NCBI GenBank assembly: GCA_026419775.2
Contig: JAOPGA020000840.1
Span: 1-64,000, forward strand
Length of the DNA stretch: 64,000 nucleotides
Direction: 5' to 3'
From: Acrasis kona
Lineage: Eukaryota > Heterolobosea > Eutetramitea > Acrasida > Acrasidae
The position numbers and the translations under genes were made by a program. Under the pieces are notes generated by a model. That model worked only from the letters and a program-made list of their open reading frames with translations. It had not been told where the DNA came from and did not search any database. This document shows, one piece after another, positions 21,226 through 30,130 of this stretch; the stretch's first letter is position 1, and the number at the start of each line of letters is the position of its first letter.

Positions 21226-24200
21226 TTATGCGTCTTGCCAAGCATTCCAAACAAACTTGTTGTCGTTGCCATAAATCAAAGTGTTTCCATCGTCTTGAAT
21301 TTGTAGCCTGAAAGGTTTGGTTGATTTGGCTGCTCTCTTCTTTGCTTCTGGGAATTTACTGAACATGCTCCAAACAAGATCCTTATTGTTGTTCTTGGTG
21401 ACAGTCAAGTCTCCGTCGTCAGTAACTCTCAAAGTATAAACGGTGTCGTCCTTTTGACGAATACCGGCATCGTAGAAGACGCCATCATTAATAGCAGTTG
21501 TGTAAACACCGAAATTTCCGTTAGGCAATATACAAGCTCTCGTCTGTCCGTTACCTGGGGAGAAGATGCATCGTACGGCCTTGTCGCTTGTAGTGAGAGT
21601 TTCGCCTTGCTTCAATACAGTCTTTGCATTTTGGGGTGGGTTTGGAAGTGGGAAGTTCTTCAAATATTGAGGTCTGTTGATGTTTCCAGCAAGGTATAAT
21701 GCGGTGTAGACGTCCCAATATGGAACATTGTTCTGTCCGTATGCGACCAAGTTACCATCCACTTGTTGAATGAGTCTGTATGGTTTTGTGGCAGCTTTTT
21801 GACGGTCTCTGGATACAGGGTGTGCGCTGAAAGCATCCCAGTAGATTTCGTTCTTGTTGTTGTACATGATGACGTTTCCATCTTGGGCGATTTCCAATCT
21901 GAATGGAGCCTGACCACCCCTACCATTGGTTCCAGATGTCCACACAATTCCTTTTCCATAACCAGTATCCTTATCAAGAGAACTTGGTGCTTTGATTACA
22001 AGGTTAGCATCTGTTTGCAATAATGCTCTAAAATCTTTGGAGGGCTCTACTAAATCTTCACCTTGCTTTAATTGGTAACGGTTGCAACCTGCCCACTTCA
22101 AGGGATCGACAGTGTACAAAGTGTCGGTAATGGGGCATGGTGGGTTCTTGATGTTAATGTCGAATGATTTGTTTACGGTGTTTCCGCTCTTGTCTGTTGC
22201 GGAGCAGGATACTTTGTAATTGCCGACTTTATATTTATCGCCACTCTTCCTGTCACATTGAATTGAGGATTGTGGTAGTTGGCCATCAATATTATCAACT
22301 GCCTTGACTTCAAATTTTACAATCTCACCATCTGGAGAATCGGCCACCACGGTCACGTCGTTAGGAACAGTGATGACGGGCTTCTTGGTATCAGTAACTC
22401 TGATGTTATATTTCTTTTCGGTAACGACGTTATCTCTATTGGTGGCCTTGCATGTGATGGTGCTGGGTCCCATTGGGAATCTACTTCCGCTTTGTGGTGT
22501 GCATGTCGTAGTGCCACTTGTGGTCCATTTGATGTTGGTACCTGCAGCGCTATCAGCCTCAAATTCATCATTGTTCTTGAGGTCAGATACAACGGTTGGT
22601 ACGGCGTCACGCACTGTCACAGTGATTGTTGCTGTCTCGGTGTTTCCTGACTTGTCTGTTGCAGTGCAAACAACTCTATTGGTACCTTGATTAAATGTAG
22701 AGCCAGAGGCTGGGCTACATTTGACTTGAACATCACCGTCATTGTTATCAGTGGCTGTTGGTGTGGCGAACGATACTTGTTTCGACTCGCCCAATCTATC
22801 TGCAGTGGCGACTGGTCCAGCTGGGATGTTCTTGATGACTGGTTTGGTCGTATCTCTGATTACAACTCTGAAAGTACCAGATGCGACGTTTCCATGTTTA
22901 TCCTTAGCGCTACAGCTAATGGTTGTTAATCCGAGTTTGAATGGAGTCATGCTTGGAGGACTGCATGAGACGGCTACGTTACCATCTACATCGTCGGTAG
23001 CAGATACTGCATTTGTTCCAAATTCAATTGGTGTTCCATCTGGACTTCTTGCTTCGGTGCTGAGTTCGTATGGAAGTTTCAAGTTTGGTTTTACATCATC
23101 AACGACTGAAATTTTGAATGAGTCCTTCTTGGAATTGCCAGCTTTATCGGTAGCAGTGCAAGTGACAACAACGGTTTGATCAACATTAACGATGGATCCA
23201 GAGACACGATCGCATTTAACCTCAACATCGCCATCTACGGCATCCAAAGCACTAACTCTGTAGTCGACAAGAGCTCCCAATTGATTCTTGGCAGAAACCT
23301 TCATATCCTTCGGCAGTGTCAACACTGGAGCAGTCTTGTCCTGAACTTCTACGAAGAAGCTCTTGTTGGTAGTGGCTCCCTTGCTGTTGGTAGCAGTGCA
23401 AACAACTTCGGTCTTTTTGATGGGGAATGTAGAACCTGATGCAGGTTTACAAACTACATTTGATTTGGTTCCGTCAACAAAATCAGAGGAGGATACGTCG
23501 AATTTGACAACAGCACCAGCTGATGATGTTGCCTCAACAACGGAGTTACCAGGAGCAATGACCTGAGGTGGAGGGTTGCTGACATTGACGACGAAGCTTC
23601 CAGTGGCGGTGTTACCTGACTTATCGGATGATTTGCAGTTAACTACTGTTCTTCCAATAGGGAATACAGATCCTGATGCTGGATCACAAGTGGTGTCGAG
23701 TAAGCCGTTGACAAGATCGACTGAACCTGGTTTAAATGTGTATTGAATTCCATCTTTGGAGTTGGCTACCAATTCTTGTTGGTTGGGGAGAGTGATCTTT
23801 GGAGGGGTGGTGTCCTTAACAACAACATCAAAAGTTTGAGAGGCTGCGTTTCCGCTTGCATCTGCAGCAGTACATTTGACTTTTTGAGTTCCAATGCTGA
23901 ATTTAGTAGAACTCTTTGCGTCACAGAATACAGGTACGTCACCATCAATGGCATCTACGGCTCTTGTGGCAAAGTTTACATATGCACCAGTAGCATCAGC
24001 TGCTTCAGTGAAGGCGTTGTTGGATATAGTTAAGACGGGTGCTACGCGGTCATAAACTTGGACTACGAATGTTGCGCTAGCTTTGTTGTTCCATTGGTCA
24101 ACAGCAGTACATGAAACAGTTGTTACACCAATTACAAACTTTGATCCGCTTGCTGGATTACAATCAACAGCTTGATTGGCTCCAAGTGAGTTGGTAGCAG

Positions 24201-25722
24201 TTACAGTGTATTTGACAACAGTATCTGCCTTTGATGTAGCATTAGATACAATGGGTGCTTTAGGCGCATTAATTGTTGGTGGTATTTTGGGTGTTGGAGT
24301 TGTTGATGGAGTTGGTGCTGGTGTGGTAGTAGTTGGTGCTGGTGTAGTCGTGGTTGGTGCTGGTGTGGTAGTGGTTGGTTTAGGAGCAGTAGTAGTGGTA
24401 GTTGGTGCTGATGTGGTAGTGGTTGGTTTTGGTGCTGGTGTGGTGGTAGTTGGTGCTGGTGTGGTAGTAGTTGGTTTTGGTGCGGTAGTTGTGGTAGTTG
24501 GTGCTGACGTGGTAGTGGTTGGTTTTGGTGCTGGTGTGGTGGTAGTTGGTGCTGGTGTGGTGGTAGTTGGTGCTGGTGTGGTAGTAGTTGGTTTTGGTGC
24601 GGTAGTTGTGGTAGTTGGTGCGGTAGTGGTTGATTTAGGAGCAGTAGTTGGAGCAGTAGTTGTGGTAGTTGGTGCTGGCGTGGTAGTAGTTGGTTTTGGT
24701 GCGGTAGTTGGTGCTGATGTGGTAGTGGTTGGTTTCGGTGCTGGTGTGGTGGTAGTTGGTGCTGGTGTAGTCGTGGTTGGTTTTGGTGCGGTAGTTGTGG
24801 TAGTTGGTGCGGTAGTGGTTGGTTTTGGTGCGGTAGTTGTGGTAGTTGGTGCGGTAGTGGTTGATTTAGGAGCAGTAGTTGGAGCAGTAGTTGTGGTGGT
24901 TGGCTTTGGTGCGGTAGTAGTTGGAGCAGTAGTTGTCGTAGTTGGTATAGTTGTTGTGGTAGTTGATTTTGGAGCGGTAGTCGATGTGGTTGGTGGAATG
25001 GTGCTGCTTGCAGTCTTAGATGGAGCAGTCGGAGCTGGTGGCGCTTTTACACCAGTTTCAGCTGGAACTGCTGCAGGTGGTGAAGTGGGTCTTGGGGCTG
25101 ACGTTGTGGCGGTTGATTTTGGNGCNNTAGTCGAGGTGGTTGGTGGAATGGTGCTGCTTGCAGTTTTAGATGGAGCAGTCGGAGCTGGTGGAGCTTTTAC
25201 ACCAGTTTCAGCTGGAACTGCTGCAGGTGGTGAAGTAGGTCTTGGGGCTGATGAAGTTGAACTTTGTACTGGAGGGTTAGGAGATGTCGCTTTAGGGGCC
25301 GAAGTAGTAGATTTGACTGCGGATGTTGGTACAGGAGCGGTTGGTTTAACAGTAGTAGATGGTTTAGGAGCTAAAGTGCTGGGTACTGTTACGGGCGCTT
25401 GAGTTGTGTAAATTACAGGACGTGTTGATGCTGGCGCTCTGGGAACATAGGTCGTTGCTGGAACTCCCTTGCATCCGAGGATTGCCTTATCGAAGCACGC
25501 GGTTTTAACTTCAGTATCGACTCCTAGGTGTCTTATGGTGGAAGTTTCATCTGATTTTACAGTAGTGGCACATTGCTCTTTAACTTTGTTAAAACATTCA
25601 ACAGACACCTTCGAAGTGACTCCATTGTCGTGAATAGTTAGAAAGTCCTTATTACATTTTGGTGCGCTATAGGCGAGCGACAATAAGTAAAAAATCGTCA
25701 CAAGAAGCAACGACACTCTCAT
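21226..25722 (-). CDS. Secreted HYR-repeat / bulb-lectin protein with Thr-Pro stalk
   Basis: About 1,498 residues, starting at the Met whose CAT lies at 25720-25722 (MRVSLLLVTIFYLLSLAYSA, a clean signal peptide); an upstream in-frame Met at 25767 is less likely. After a Cys-containing N-terminal domain (~90 aa) comes a ~400-residue Thr/Pro/Ala stalk with TTTTAPKP-type repeats, likely O-glycosylated. Then nine HYR modules follow (hyalin repeats, ~80 aa each, each with a Cys pair, such as VDCNPASGSKFVIGVTTVSC). The C-terminus has bulb-type mannose-lectin repeats (QVDGNLVAYGQNNVPYW, DGNVIMYNNKNEIYW, DGNTLIYGNDNKFVW). No TM or GPI tail is obvious, so it is probably an extracellular adhesion or matrix protein. 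Ambiguous bases fall at 25123-25127. Confidence 0.88.
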   Translation of the reverse strand: MRVSLLLVTIFYLLSLAYSAPKCNKDFLTIHDNGVTSKVSVECFNKVKEQCATTVKSDETSTIRHLGVDTEVKTACFDKAILGCKGVPATTYVPRAPASTRPVIYTTQAPVTVPSTLAPKPSTTVKPTAPVPTSAVKSTTSAPKATSPNPPVQSSTSSAPRPTSPPAAVPAETGVKAPPAPTAPSKTASSTIPPTTSTXXPKSTATTSAPRPTSPPAAVPAETGVKAPPAPTAPSKTASSTIPPTTSTTAPKSTTTTTIPTTTTTAPTTTAPKPTTTTTAPTTAPKSTTTAPTTTTTAPKPTTTAPTTTTTAPKPTTTTPAPTTTTPAPKPTTTTSAPTTAPKPTTTTPAPTTTTTAPTTAPKSTTTAPTTTTTAPKPTTTTPAPTTTTPAPTTTTPAPKPTTTTSAPTTTTTAPKPTTTTPAPTTTTPAPKPTTTTSAPTTTTTAPKPTTTTPAPTTTTPAPTTTTPAPTPSTTPTPKIPPTINAPKAPIVSNATSKADTVVKYTVTATNSLGANQAVDCNPASGSKFVIGVTTVSCTAVDQWNNKASATFVVQVYDRVAPVLTISNNAFTEAADATGAYVNFATRAVDAIDGDVPVFCDAKSSTKFSIGTQKVKCTAADASGNAASQTFDVVVKDTTPPKITLPNQQELVANSKDGIQYTFKPGSVDLVNGLLDTTCDPASGSVFPIGRTVVNCKSSDKSGNTATGSFVVNVSNPPPQVIAPGNSVVEATSSAGAVVKFDVSSSDFVDGTKSNVVCKPASGSTFPIKKTEVVCTATNSKGATTNKSFFVEVQDKTAPVLTLPKDMKVSAKNQLGALVDYRVSALDAVDGDVEVKCDRVSGSIVNVDQTVVVTCTATDKAGNSKKDSFKISVVDDVKPNLKLPYELSTEARSPDGTPIEFGTNAVSATDDVDGNVAVSCSPPSMTPFKLGLTTISCSAKDKHGNVASGTFRVVIRDTTKPVIKNIPAGPVATADRLGESKQVSFATPTATDNNDGDVQVKCSPASGSTFNQGTNRVVCTATDKSGNTETATITVTVRDAVPTVVSDLKNNDEFEADSAAGTNIKWTTSGTTTCTPQSGSRFPMGPSTITCKATNRDNVVTEKKYNIRVTDTKKPVITVPNDVTVVADSPDGEIVKFEVKAVDNIDGQLPQSSIQCDRKSGDKYKVGNYKVSCSATDKSGNTVNKSFDINIKNPPCPITDTLYTVDPLKWAGCNRYQLKQGEDLVEPSKDFRALLQTDANLVIKAPSSLDKDTGYGKGIVWTSGTNGRGGQAPFRLEIAQDGNVIMYNNKNEIYWDAFSAHPVSRDRQKAATKPYRLIQQVDGNLVAYGQNNVPYWDVYTALYLAGNINRPQYLKNFPLPNPPQNAKTVLKQGETLTTSDKAVRCIFSPGNGQTRACILPNGNFGVYTTAINDGVFYDAGIRQKDDTVYTLRVTDDGDLTVTKNNNKDLVWSMFSKFPEAKKRAAKSTKPFRLQIQDDGNTLIYGNDNKFVWNAWQDA
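24270..25330 (-). repeat. Coding low-complexity Thr/Pro/Ala repeat with a 150-bp tandem duplication
   Basis: Degenerate repeats encoding TTTTAPKPTTTT and TPAPTTTT blocks. At the 5' end of the stalk a 150-bp unit (about 24971-25120 and again from 25121) encodes near-identical copies containing SPPAAVPAETGVKAPPAPTA. The ambiguous bases 25123-25127 lie exactly at the unit boundary. Confidence 0.85.
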
Positions 25723-25767
25723 TGTTTTTAAAAAATTGGTAGTGGAAAAAATTGGCCAATCGCACAA

Positions 25768-26489
25768 ATACCCTTAAAGACCAATAACAGATACCAATTT
25801 TCATTGGATTCCTTTTTGTCCGGGCTGTAAAATCGGACTAATTTCAACAACTTGTGATAATTTTGACCTTCCACCCAGAGTGTAATAGCATATATGCTGC
25901 ATCTACTCAAGTATATTGTTTTAAATCTTTGGAACACGAACAGTTAGTTTTTCGTAATTACTTTGATGTTTGGTATAATCTTTACAAACACAATTTAAAA
26001 CTGGTTCTCACAGTTTGAGCGTTATGAAAAGTGTTGTATTAGATTTCAATGCCTCCTCTGATATTTGGTCTGGATGAAAAGTAAATTGACCAGAATAGGC
26101 ATCATGTGTTTTCATCAGTATAACGTCTGCATAATGTGGCCTGACTTGGTTGTCGTGCTGATTATCAAGAATCCCTTCTGATCCTTATTGTATACAAAGT
26201 TTAGTACATCGGAATGCTCTTTCGCACTCGAGTACGATGGACTTCTGGTGTTACAACACCACCAGCATTGTGAGGATCTTGTTGTGAATGCTTGGTTATG
26301 AGTGCAACAATGAGAAGCACATAAACAATTCGTTTTTATTTGTATTGGCTTCAAACTTGAAAATGCACCCTATCAATAATATTACTATGGTTGTAAACAT
26401 ACCAAATTTCGCCTTAATATAGAAGTATAAGAAAAGTCACAATAAGAACGAGGTGCCCATTACCACGTAAAAGTTGTTTATTGAATCAT
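25768..26489. other. Intergenic, no gene seen
   Basis: About 720 AT-rich bases between the HYR/lectin gene promoter side and the 3' end of the Mog1-like gene. Frames of 69 and 79 codons exist on the minus strand but lack any recognisable domain or codon bias. No RNA gene seen. Confidence 0.4.
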
Positions 26490-27035
26490 CTACCAACAGT
26501 TTAATAGATCAAAATTTAAAATCTTGATGCTTCTAAAAATTCTTAAAAACATTTCAGAGTTGAAAGGGTACAGCTTGCTGGTAGAATTACTGGAGCTATT
26601 AGGAGAAAATCCAACCGGAACATTTACTGTGAGCAGCATGTCAGTGTGGTATTTTTTTAAACGCACAACTCCGAGATACATGGTAATGACGTTTACAGCA
26701 TCTTCGTTGTATTTGGATACACTTTGCTGACCGTACAGAACGATACTAACATCCTGCAATCCTAAATTGGTGTCAATGTTGCATTCAAAGATTCTCTTGT
26801 TCTTCGCGGAGTTCAAATCTGCAATATCATCAAATAAATATTGCGCGATGTGATTGTCGTCAACCTCGTTATATGCCAAAAATTCCAAAATAATGGACTG
26901 GTCGCTGTCGGCGTCACTATAAACCTCTTGTGCATCTGCAACGTGTCTAACAGTAGAAGTGTCTGTGAATCTCATTGGAAGGCTTATTTCCACCGCTCCT
27001 CCGAAAAGTGATTTGGTCTCAAATACTTCATTCAT
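26490..27035 (-). CDS. MOG1: Mog1-like Ran-binding protein
   Basis: 181 residues, close to the size of Mog1/RANGRF. The N-terminal signature is clear: LFGGAVEISLPMRFTDTSTV then RHVADAQEVYSD, corresponding to the family's FGGA...P..F.D.S..R.VPD.QEV pattern. The rest follows the PsbP/Mog1 fold outline with alternating strands. Mog1 binds Ran GTPase in the nucleus and promotes nucleotide release, assisting nuclear transport. It is a single exon with an AATAAA about 17 nt after the stop. It is divergent from the unknown gene starting at 27253. Confidence 0.8.
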   Translation of the reverse strand: MNEVFETKSLFGGAVEISLPMRFTDTSTVRHVADAQEVYSDADSDQSIILEFLAYNEVDDNHIAQYLFDDIADLNSAKNKRIFECNIDTNLGLQDVSIVLYGQQSVSKYNEDAVNVITMYLGVVRLKKYHTDMLLTVNVPVGFSPNSSSNSTSKLYPFNSEMFLRIFRSIKILNFDLLNCW

Positions 27036-27252
27036 TTTGTGAGACTTTTGATTTTGTTATCACACGCCATCATTCTTTATATTCGCGTCTTATTCATAAA
27101 GTTTGTTGACGAAGAGCAGCACATCTTGAATATCGAAAATGATTGTAACAGAGATGTTGTCATCGAATCAGGATTTCGTTAACATTTGCCATCTGTCAAT
27201 CAAAGATGTTGACTTTTGATAGTAAAGCGATTGAACAATCTAACATATCAAA

Positions 27253-27777
27253 ATGGCACTGGTAACAAGAGCGATAGCAGTCATAAACCTGCCCAGAGAT
27301 GAAGGGGTTGTGGACTATATGATAAGAGCCGCCAATGACCTCAAGATAAAAGGAGAGATTAAAAGAATAGGGAGTGAAACTGATTTGAACCCTATGGTTT
27401 CGTCAAAACACAAGCACTTCCTTAAACTCGCCAAGCTTGAAATCAAAGACGGAAATGTGGCACAACTAGACGTTCAAGGCCCAAACATTTATAGACTTGC
27501 CTGCTTTTTGGCATCATGTTACTACCTAGGTGGGGACATGCCTCGCACCATGCATTTATGTGCCAAATTCACGCCTATGTATTCAGATATCCAAGAAAAC
27601 TCATTGATTGTGGTAAACCATGATCCTAATGATTTTGTATCTCTCAACAACAATTTAAAATACAGGGAAAGAGACAGAATCTACTACTTAACACTTTTAA
27701 GTGATGCAAAAGTAAGGTATGGAGACATAACAATTGAAAGTATGCCACCAAATTCTCAACATATAATGGTTGAATAA
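27253..27777 (+). CDS. Protein of unknown function, 174 aa
   Basis: A single-exon frame with neighbour-like codon use. It contains no signal peptide or membrane helix. Segments such as LKLAKLEIKDGNVAQLDVQG and LACFLASCYYLGGDMPRTMH suggest a small mixed alpha/beta fold. I do not recognise the family. The TAA stop overlaps an AATAAA hexamer, supporting it as a genuine 3' end. Confidence 0.55.
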   Translation: MALVTRAIAVINLPRDEGVVDYMIRAANDLKIKGEIKRIGSETDLNPMVSSKHKHFLKLAKLEIKDGNVAQLDVQGPNIYRLACFLASCYYLGGDMPRTMHLCAKFTPMYSDIQENSLIVVNHDPNDFVSLNNNLKYRERDRIYYLTLLSDAKVRYGDITIESMPPNSQHIMVE

Positions 27778-28078
27778 ACTTGATTTTTGATATGATTGTT
27801 ATATGCTCTATATGAAAGGGATTCACCTTCGTGACAATACTCTTGTGGACAACCCCACTCACATACTCCTTGCTCTCAATAAAAGTACCATTGACATTTA
27901 CACATCCAGACTTTTCTACACAGTCGGTGTTAATGTTAAATGATCCGTTGTAGTTTAACCCTGCCTGCATAGATGAGCTTTTTATCCTCCTAGACTCTAA
28001 CCTCTACAATTTCTATATCAGATGCACAACTAGATCTAAACGCTCTATATATGTAAATATTAAACAATAATTTATAAG
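27778..28078. other. Intergenic between convergent genes
   Basis: About 300 bases between the stops of the 27253 gene and the AT-rich gene at 28079. No feature recognised. Confidence 0.35.
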
Positions 28079-29749
28079 TTATAATTGATCTTTATATAAC
28101 TTCATAAATGCTTTAAACTGATAATGATTGACAAAACCAGAAAGAGACTTTGACTGTTCAAACTTGGTATTATTTTTCGATGCTTCTTGTATAATTGACA
28201 CTATTAAAGATTGCTTTAATAATTTAAGACTGTGATTTATAAAAACGTGACCTCTTGAACAGATATAAATTGCATTAAAGATCAATCTTTTATCTCTTAA
28301 TAGATTTTTAAAAAACCAAATAATTGAATGATTTTTTTCTTTAAAATGGTCCATTATTTTAATAACTTTAGTAGTATCACATATTGGACAGTTCAAAGTA
28401 AAAAAGCCTTCATGTATAATTGTTATAGACTTTAAAAAAATCCCAATTACATCTTTATCTGATTTATACATGCTTAAAACATCTTCAATTGTTGTTATAT
28501 GAGTAAATATTTTATCTTTCAATATAATTGTATTAGAAGTTTGCTTAGCTTCAAAGTGAGAAAAATGGCATAATTGATTATTTTCCGTTGAAATTGAAAA
28601 TTTAAGATCGCCTTTAATTATCTGATTAATAGTGGCTTTTAAACCAAGTTGAATAAAACCAAAAAACTCTATTTGTTTACATATTTTTGAATGGTTGAAA
28701 TTATAATCATATTCATTGCAATAATTATATTTACAAAAATTAAAAAGAATATCTTCTTGTTTCAAAATAGCAATTGGTATTTTAAATCCTATATCTATGC
28801 TTTTACTTTCATAAAATGCTGAATCGATTAAAATTAATTTTGTTAAAATTATCTCTTTACTTAAATAGCGGACCAAGTCTGTTATAGCCAACTCAATTGA
28901 CTGATGATTATTATATATGTTACCACACTGTATAAATTTACAATTATCAATAAGCACTATTCCTTCTTCATAATACTTTAACAAAGCTCTAACAGCAGAG
29001 TGCTCACAATTTTTGAAAATACAATCCTTAATTACTGCATTGCTAGTAACCACAGTACTATTACAAATGCATTTTTCTAATTCTATTGAACCCTTTGCAC
29101 CAAAATTTAATAAATAGGCGGATTGTTTACTTTTTAAAATAGCATTATAAATATAACAGTATTCTAAATATGAATTTGAAGTGTCGTTTTCGGTCTCTCC
29201 AGTATAATTTATCACTATTGTAGCGCCTTCACACATACCGATACACGCTAAACAAATTGTGTTTGAATTTAAATAATGAATACCAGGAGTTAAGAGATAC
29301 ACTGACATGCCTCGATCGCGATCATTAAGTTCATTATAATCACTTAAAGATCCTATTGTGAACAAATGTGGACTATTAACAACATTATTATAAAATTCTC
29401 TCCCAACCTTCTTTAGACACCTCTCTAGCTCATCATCAGAAAATTGTATAAACTCTTTTGTTATAACATAATCAGAGACCATACTGTCAGGTTTTGCTAT
29501 GATAATATTATGATTAAAGTTTAAATTAGGTAGCAACCAAGATCGCCCTATAGCTGGAAAGTGCTTCCTCAACGTTTCAAGAATGATTGACTCATGTATA
29601 ATACTGCTAATGTTGGAACTAAAAATATTTCTCCAACACTCTTTATCATGCTCCGACGCTATCGAAAAGTATTCTGTTTTCTGTTTGAGAAACATTGGTT
29701 CACAACATTCTATAGTTGAATCCAAGTGTATAGTAACCCTATCACTCAT
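28079..29749 (-). CDS. AT-rich protein with probable beta-helix region and zinc-ribbon-like Cys motif
   Basis: A 556-residue intronless frame whose codons are much more A/T-rich than its neighbours. Residues ~150-300 contain repeated short beta strands with aligned hydrophobics and Cys (YLEYCYIYNAILKSKQSAYL, SIELEKCICNSTVVTSNAVI, KDCIFKNCEHSAV, LIDNCKFIQCGNIY), the pattern of a right-handed parallel beta-helix (pectin-lyase-like fold). Near the C-terminus, CPIC and CSRGH about 60 residues apart could bind zinc. No signal peptide. Beta-helix proteins of this sort occur in protists and in large DNA viruses; composition suggests a recent or foreign origin, but function is unknown. Confidence 0.6.
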   Translation of the reverse strand: MSDRVTIHLDSTIECCEPMFLKQKTEYFSIASEHDKECWRNIFSSNISSIIHESIILETLRKHFPAIGRSWLLPNLNFNHNIIIAKPDSMVSDYVITKEFIQFSDDELERCLKKVGREFYNNVVNSPHLFTIGSLSDYNELNDRDRGMSVYLLTPGIHYLNSNTICLACIGMCEGATIVINYTGETENDTSNSYLEYCYIYNAILKSKQSAYLLNFGAKGSIELEKCICNSTVVTSNAVIKDCIFKNCEHSAVRALLKYYEEGIVLIDNCKFIQCGNIYNNHQSIELAITDLVRYLSKEIILTKLILIDSAFYESKSIDIGFKIPIAILKQEDILFNFCKYNYCNEYDYNFNHSKICKQIEFFGFIQLGLKATINQIIKGDLKFSISTENNQLCHFSHFEAKQTSNTIILKDKIFTHITTIEDVLSMYKSDKDVIGIFLKSITIIHEGFFTLNCPICDTTKVIKIMDHFKEKNHSIIWFFKNLLRDKRLIFNAIYICSRGHVFINHSLKLLKQSLIVSIIQEASKNNTKFEQSKSLSGFVNHYQFKAFMKLYKDQL

Positions 29750-30130
29750 AATTGGTGCAAAGTGAGCTCTAGATAATCAACTGCTGAACTTATTGTAATT
29801 AAGTGTATCAAAACCCGCGACAAATGGCGCGTCCAATAAGCTACTCACGCAGTGTTTTCAAAACAATAGGTTTGGTGCCAATCAACCGTCCCGCTGTGAC
29901 ACAACAATTATTGGTTATAACTAAGTGTTACCAAAGAAAGAATTTATCAGTTGTTTAAATTCTCGCGAATACTCAGATATCTTTGATGGTAATCAGAATT
30001 TCAGGTCAAGTCAAATTTGAGATTGACAGTCAACTCAATTTTACCCTGCATTTCAATTTTAGAAAGAAGAACAAAAAACCCGAACAATTTATACTGTACA
30101 TACAGGCCACAGGCCATACTAAATAACAAA
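29750..30130. other. Intergenic, divergent promoter region
   Basis: About 380 bases between two divergently transcribed genes (the AT-rich gene and the F-box gene). No coding frame or RNA recognised. Confidence 0.4.

Noticed and set aside
24176-25402. Long plus-strand frame of Val-Val-Gly repeats
   Set aside because: It is the reverse-strand shadow of the Thr/Pro-coding repeat of the HYR/lectin gene and has no independent features.
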